NCBI GenBank assembly: GCA_965178125.1
Contig: OZ237742.1
Location: forward strand, 124,001 to 188,000
Direction of reading: 5' to 3'
DNA: 64,000 nucleotides
DNA from: Bilabrum cf. latius
Lineage: Eukaryota; Bigyra: Bicosoecida; Bigyra; Bicosoecida
Below the pieces are notes generated by a model. It was given only the letters and a program-made list of their open reading frames with translations, was not told the DNA's origin and searched no databases. Positions within the stretch are counted from its first letter, which is position 1, and each line of letters starts with the position of its first letter. Below are positions 59,801-64,000 of the stretch, piece after piece. Position numbers and translations under genes: made by a program.

Positions 59801-62800
59801 AAGCAAAGGCTACACCCCATCATCTGTGTCATGCCTTTCTGAAGCGCCGCTCACCGCTACATCTAGACAGGAAATAGCCACGCGACTGCTTCTTCGGCAC
59901 CGGCAGATAAGCGTGCTGGGGCAGTGGTCATCACTGGGTCACACAACCAGGCGAGACTGCCGGACTCCGAGAATGCGCTGCAGCTTGAGCCAGATTTCTA
60001 CAGTGCTATCTGACAATCGGGCGGTGTCTTCTGCAGGTAAGCTCGTTGGATGGACCAACACATACACTACCCCAGTCAACCTGACTCGCGTAGCAGCTGC
60101 CACCCTATCGGTAGGCTCGCTTTCATCTGAGTGTCATAGCCACTGGGGTCTTCCAGCCACCGGGGTAGTGCACTCCCTTGGCGTTGCTGCAGATTTCGGC
60201 ACTGCCACTCAAGTTGATGCCAGGTGTGACTGGCTGACGACAGGGACCATTCGGTCCCAAGATTCGAATGTGTTTGGGCCAAGCATTCCTGAAAATGTTA
60301 ACGGAGCTGTGTTGGAGATTGCTACGAGCAACCTGAACGTCGATTGGAATCCAGTCCTGCCTGATGATCTTAGTGATTCAATGCTGCTCACTTGCCCGTC
60401 ATCCGATCCCGTGGCCGTCGAACAAGCTCTGAAGATCAACAATACCCTGGGGCAGGCTGACCGTCCGCTTCGAGTCTTGTATGGAGACACGCATCCAGTA
60501 GCAGTTGCCGTGTTCAAGAAAGGTGCTGCTGGATCCCGAATCCCGATCTTACCAGCGGAAGCGTCTGCAGCGCGATGCACCCTAACCGTCGATGGAGTAT
60601 CTGATAGTGGTGACTCGGCAAGGCTAAGGGGTGGCGAAGCGGCAATTTCTGCCCAGCCCATGGTTAGGAATGGAGGCATCGGGGGTATGTCTGTAGCCAC
60701 CATGTGCCTGCAACTGCTTGCGGATGGTGGGACTAACGCCCGGCTGTTTGTCCAGTGCAAGCTGGCAGATCGCACAGTGACTAGTCCTCCTCTACATCTA
60801 CAGGTACCATTTTTACGCATCCGGGAGTTTCAGCCCCTCGCATCAGTCGGGAAGCCCAGTACGCCCCAAGTTTTAACTCCTTTGCGTCCTGCTGGAGCGA
60901 TCGGGTTTGAAGACGAGCTAGGAGTCGAAATGCCGGTGCCATCCCAGTGCTTTGTGATTCTTCTGGAGGATAGCGTGCAAAGCTGGACGAGACCTCCACT
61001 TCACGACGGCACTGAGGACCATTCCACTGTATAGGCATCACTCCTCGTGCCTCCAGCAAATGGGTACTTCCCAACGGTGGACCTTCAGCAGGCAGATCCA
61101 AGCTTTGTAAGACGGCAAGAGCGGTTCTAGCAGCTTGGCATGGAAACTGATGAACGGTCAATTGGTGGAAATAGAAGCCTACTGCATTTTGCTAACTAGG
61201 TCACATAGACACAAGTTGCAGGTATCATTTCTCGAGGTGGAGTAGTGCCTATTGACCGAGTCGTACTGCAAGCGGACTACGGCGTCTCAGTCAGCTTGAG
61301 GGTAGAATGCATGCGATCACAAGGCGGGGAAGAGGTGGTGTTCACGGCTCCAGTGCACATGCGAGGAGATGTCGGTCTCTGGTTTTAGTCGCCCCCGGAA
61401 TCCGTCCAATCACAAGAGCCTTTCTACATGTCGGTCGAGGTAGCAACGGTGTGGGATGGAATGTATGCCGTAGATCCTCCGGTGCGAGCTACTGATGAAG
61501 TGCATGTCAGATGCATTGCAAACCTGTTGTCAAACGACACGTCCGTGATGTTGCTCAATGCCGAAGCAGATTCAAGGGCGGGATTGGTGGAGTGGCCCGC
61601 CATTGCGGCATTGGGACGTGCTGGGCAGGAGTACGAAATCGACGTAACATGCTTTAGGGGAGAATCCATCCGGCTGCCTGGCACACCCCTGCGCTCGACC
61701 ATTCGGATGACTCCTTGCGGCCCCGGAAAGGAGCCTGCAGGGGTCGGCGGGGTCAGGTGTGATGATTGTCCGACTGGAACATATTCGCTTGGATGGGATG
61801 GAAGCGCTTGCAAGTCTTGTCCGGACGAGTTGGGGTTTGCCTCCTGCGCCGGGGGTGAGATATCATTGCCCCCAATGGGCTGGTTTCTCGTGTAGAATGA
61901 GGAAAGCGCACCTATGGTGAATTCAACCACTGGAGAGAGAGAAATTTCCGCTTCCGCCGAATTCCACGAGTGTCTTTCGCCGGCGGCGTGCGTGATAGAT
62001 TAGCAGAACAGAGTGTTTTCGTGTGCCAAAGGGCATACTGGACCGCTGTGTGCCGTGTGTGACTAGGCTCTGAACTATGGCGCCAGCTCAACCCCTGGAG
62101 AGTGCGTTCCGTGCTACTCCGACGGTGCCAACTGGACTCTCGTCGGCCTTGGAGTGGTTGCTCTTGTGCTTGGTCTGCTGTATGTTGCAGTGCTCCAGCA
62201 GCCCGACAAGAATAATAGGCTCGGTATCTTGTTCCGCATTGGAATGAATTATGTCACGGCTCTTGGAACTCTTGGTCTCTACAAGGCGAAGGGCACCGAG
62301 ACCTTTCGTTTGTTGTTCGGGTGGACCGAGACAGCAGGCACAAGCCTTTTTGCAGGGAGTCCGCTTCAGTGCGCGGCGCGCCCATCTTTCGCAACTGTGT
62401 TTCTTACAGCTGTGGCATTCCCTTTCGTGATCAGTGCGGTCGCCATTCTCCTGAACCTACTTGTGTTTGCTCTCGAGTCATGCACGGGGACCTTGATCCG
62501 GCGAAGGGGGTTCGAGGGGTTGATGAATCTTTGTCGCTGCTGCAAAGGTAGGGCGAACGGCAAGAGTCAACCTTAGATAGCTTCTGCAACTGGAAGTGGC
62601 AACTCGATGATGATATCGTCTAATCCAATATTCTCCGAAGAAGGCGGGCGCGCAGGCCGGCTCAGGTTCCAGCAAAAGCTTGATACCTCTACGCCCTCCC
62701 CTTTGATAGCCCGAGGTCAAAGAGAAGCCCCGAACCTTGAGAGCGGCGGCTCAACAAGCCAGGATACAGTTGGTTCGTGTAATGCTTACAATCAGGGCGT

Positions 62801-63788
62801 TAATCGAAGCGCCTGTTCCCGAATGGTCGACTACTTTGTGCACTTGCGGTTCCTTGGCACTGCGATCTTGGTGGTATGCCTGTCCTACGCAGTCGTGTCC
62901 TCGATGGCTCTCTCGGTGTTCGATTGCCTGCCGGATGCTATCGGTGGTAAGGTGTACCTTAAGAAAGACCTCCGCGTTGAATGCAACACCGGCGGGCATA
63001 TCGCGTTGCAGGTTGGGGCTGGCCTGGTCCTGGTGATTCTCGGGCTTGGGCTTCCGATAGGCGTTGCGTACATGCTCAGAGCTGCGCCCACGGAGCGCCT
63101 AGAGAATGATGAGCTCTTTTTTGAGTAGTATGGTTTCCTGTATAAGGGCTATGACATTGCGCGCGGATTGCATTGGTGGGAAGCCATCGGGATGGTTCGT
63201 AAAGTGGCGATAGTGGCGATTGGCTCGCTCATCAAGGAGCCTTACAACGCCGTGCTGTTCTCCATCTCTGTCTCGGTGTTGGCGCTAGTGCTGCACGCAC
63301 AGTGGCAACCGTTCAGCGAGAGCGTCTTCAACAGGGTTGAGACAGTTTGCCTGGTCGCCATCGTGATCACCCAGATCCTATCGGTGTTATACTTGCGAAG
63401 CGAAGACAATGCCCTCCAAGAGGAGAGAGAGCTAGATGCACGCGCTGACAGTGAGCCGGCTAGAGTTGTCGTAGGAGGGCCTCGTATGCCTGATGGCGCT
63501 TTGAATACCACGTCTGACAGCATTTCGAGCAGAATCCAAGCCTTGCGCGACGGCACTGGATCTACAGATGCTGCTGTGACTGCCATACTGTGCCTTGTCA
63601 ACTTCGTGGCCATGATTACCCTACTGGCAGCAATGTGGGCGGTCAAAACGACCGACAAGTAGCGTGAGCAGCTGAGGAGCAGCGGCATGAAGCAACATCA
63701 ACTGGGACGTACGTAGTAGCTTGGGCAACAGCCCAAACTTGCACCGAGCCTGCACACACTGCGGCGCACATCCCCACCACAGGGTTAA
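47809..63788 (+). CDS. Giant surface protein: RCC1-like repeats, beta-helix-like ectodomain, Cys-rich stalk, multi-pass C-terminus
   Basis: join 47809-47907, 47993-48169, 48327-48443, 48613-48879, 48977-49090, 49179-63788; 5,128 codons including TAA 63786. ATG 47809 opens a signal peptide (INLAFLVLICALLPGNALG). RCC1-like units follow (CAVLGSGEIKCSG, LASGAVDCWG, CAVSRSGRLNCWG, VSTTRESVVCWGS), each ending GDFTQ or similar at an exon border. The long last exon encodes more divergent units, then thousands of residues with G-G-A/C-I strands (GGAIAVVGVGG, FGGGCLATVRSS) like polymorphic membrane protein or pectate-lyase beta-helices. A GCC2/GCC3 ephrin-receptor-like Cys-rich stalk follows (VRCDDCPTGTYSLG, HTGPLCAVCD), then about seven membrane spans from WTLVGLGVVALVLGLLYVAV to TAILCLVNFVAMITLLAAMW. 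Several dozen TAGs interrupt the last exon; no TAA or TGA was noticed in that frame before 63786. Likely an adhesion or sensory receptor. Confidence 0.85.
47908..47992 (+). other. Intron 1 of the giant gene
   Basis: 85 bases, ACG/GTGAGA donor and cctcacAG/CTA acceptor, phase 0. It joins the signal-peptide exon to the first RCC1-like unit. Confidence 0.75.
48170..48326 (+). other. Intron 2 of the giant gene
   Basis: 157 bases, AGG/GTGCGT donor, cgctgcAG/GTT acceptor, phase 0. An alternative AG at 48226 would run into TAA, so it is rejected. Confidence 0.7.
48444..48612 (+). other. Intron 3 of the giant gene
   Basis: 169 bases, GAT/GTAAGA donor, cttcaccAG/GTC acceptor, phase 0; it contains an in-frame TAA if retained. 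Confidence 0.78.
48880..48976 (+). other. Intron 4 of the giant gene
   Basis: 97 bases, CAG/GTATGG donor, gcgcAG/GTT acceptor, phase 0. Removing it restores the unit ending FIQ followed by VARGNYHSCAVS. Confidence 0.82.
49091..49178 (+). other. Intron 5 of the giant gene
   Basis: 88 bases, CAG/GTGAGA donor, ccttcgcAG/GTC acceptor, phase 0, joining DFTQ to VAAATEMTC. Confidence 0.82.
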
Positions 63789-64000
63789 GTGTAGGCTGTG
63801 TCCCCCCACTGCTTCAATGAACATCCCTTGGGATCACAGGCGAGCAGAAATGTAGTACTGGATAATGAGAGAGAGTTGCGAGAAGACGCAATTCTTCCAT
63901 GCAAGGGGCCAGCAGCACGCGAGGCCCTTCCCTATTTGGATTGCAACGCATGGACGACCGTTTGTAGGGGCACGCGGCTACGTGGCTCGTAGTGCTTTGG
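63789..64000. other. Downstream of the giant gene to window edge
   Basis: 212 bases after TAA. The same frame stays open to the edge (two TAGs only), which could tempt one to read TAA as sense too. But the sequence after it has no hydrophobic or Cys pattern like the protein, and TAA does not occur inside any other gene here. Confidence 0.5.

Noticed and set aside
63786-63992. TAA at 63786 read through as Gln, extending the giant protein
   Set aside because: TAA does not occur within any other gene frame in the window, and the sequence after it lacks the protein's features.
1-64000. Interpretation of the TAG-broken genes as a cluster of pseudogenes
   Set aside because: Only TAG interrupts the frames, no TAA, TGA or frameshift was found in them, and motifs on both sides are intact in independent genes.
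1-64000. UAG as pyrrolysine, leucine or tyrosine
   Set aside because: TAG is far too frequent and falls in low-complexity linkers as well as at conserved Gln positions; Leu or Tyr would not fit KPNGQ or QxYP sites.

Overview
The window is nuclear DNA from a microbial eukaryote, probably an alga or other protist; I cannot place the lineage. The evidence is a GC-rich, gene-dense layout, canonical GT-AG introns, a non-LTR (LINE-type) retrotransposon family, and eukaryotic families such as REV1 with its BRCT and C-terminal domains, ecdysoneless/SGT1, a ubiquitin-specific protease, a TMEM135-like protein, a mitochondrial-type TsaD, and a giant cysteine-rich multi-pass surface protein. The central observation is that almost every gene appears shattered under the standard code but becomes one long reading frame if TAG is read as an amino acid. 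At two strongly conserved positions (REV1 little-finger entry at 1449 and the GT2 motif at 20653) that amino acid should be glutamine. TGA ends 12 genes, TAA ends 2, and no gene needs TAG as a stop. I therefore annotate with UAG = Gln and UAA/UGA = stop.

Layout. 1-4679: REV1 (5' end outside the window), followed by a retrotransposon scrap. 5106-6743: TsaD/OSGEPL1. 7263-10325 and 10714-13632 (minus): two convergent paralogous Golgi-type glycosyltransferases sharing nearly identical patches. 13633-16293: non-coding DNA with a perfect inverted repeat, a strongly foldable segment, and a 5'-truncated LINE copy. 16294-21384: a type II membrane multi-domain glycosyltransferase (GT64, second GT-A, discoidin-like, GT4-like, GT2). 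21617-23482: a secreted, degenerate GH32-like protein. 23654-26749 (minus): a polytopic membrane protein. 27556-30945: an ankyrin protein. 31106-32563 (minus): an unknown helical protein. 33551-35164 (minus): TMEM135-like, head-to-head with ecdysoneless at 35314-38220. 38284-39132 (minus): a PDZ protein. 39306-45516 (minus): a very large USP with one intron. 46001-47540: a second LINE copy. 47809-63788: a six-exon gene for a protein of about 5,127 residues with RCC1-like repeats, a beta-helix-like ectodomain, a Cys-rich stalk and about seven membrane spans.

Functionally the neighbourhood is mixed. Four adjacent genes (7.2-23.5 kb) concern secretory-pathway glycans; the rest cover translesion DNA synthesis, tRNA t6A synthesis, deubiquitination, splicing/transcription-associated ecdysoneless and lipid/peroxisome-associated TMEM135. 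Introns are few, short (85-169 bp) and confined to the 5' ends of genes. All domain calls were made by eye; no database search was run.
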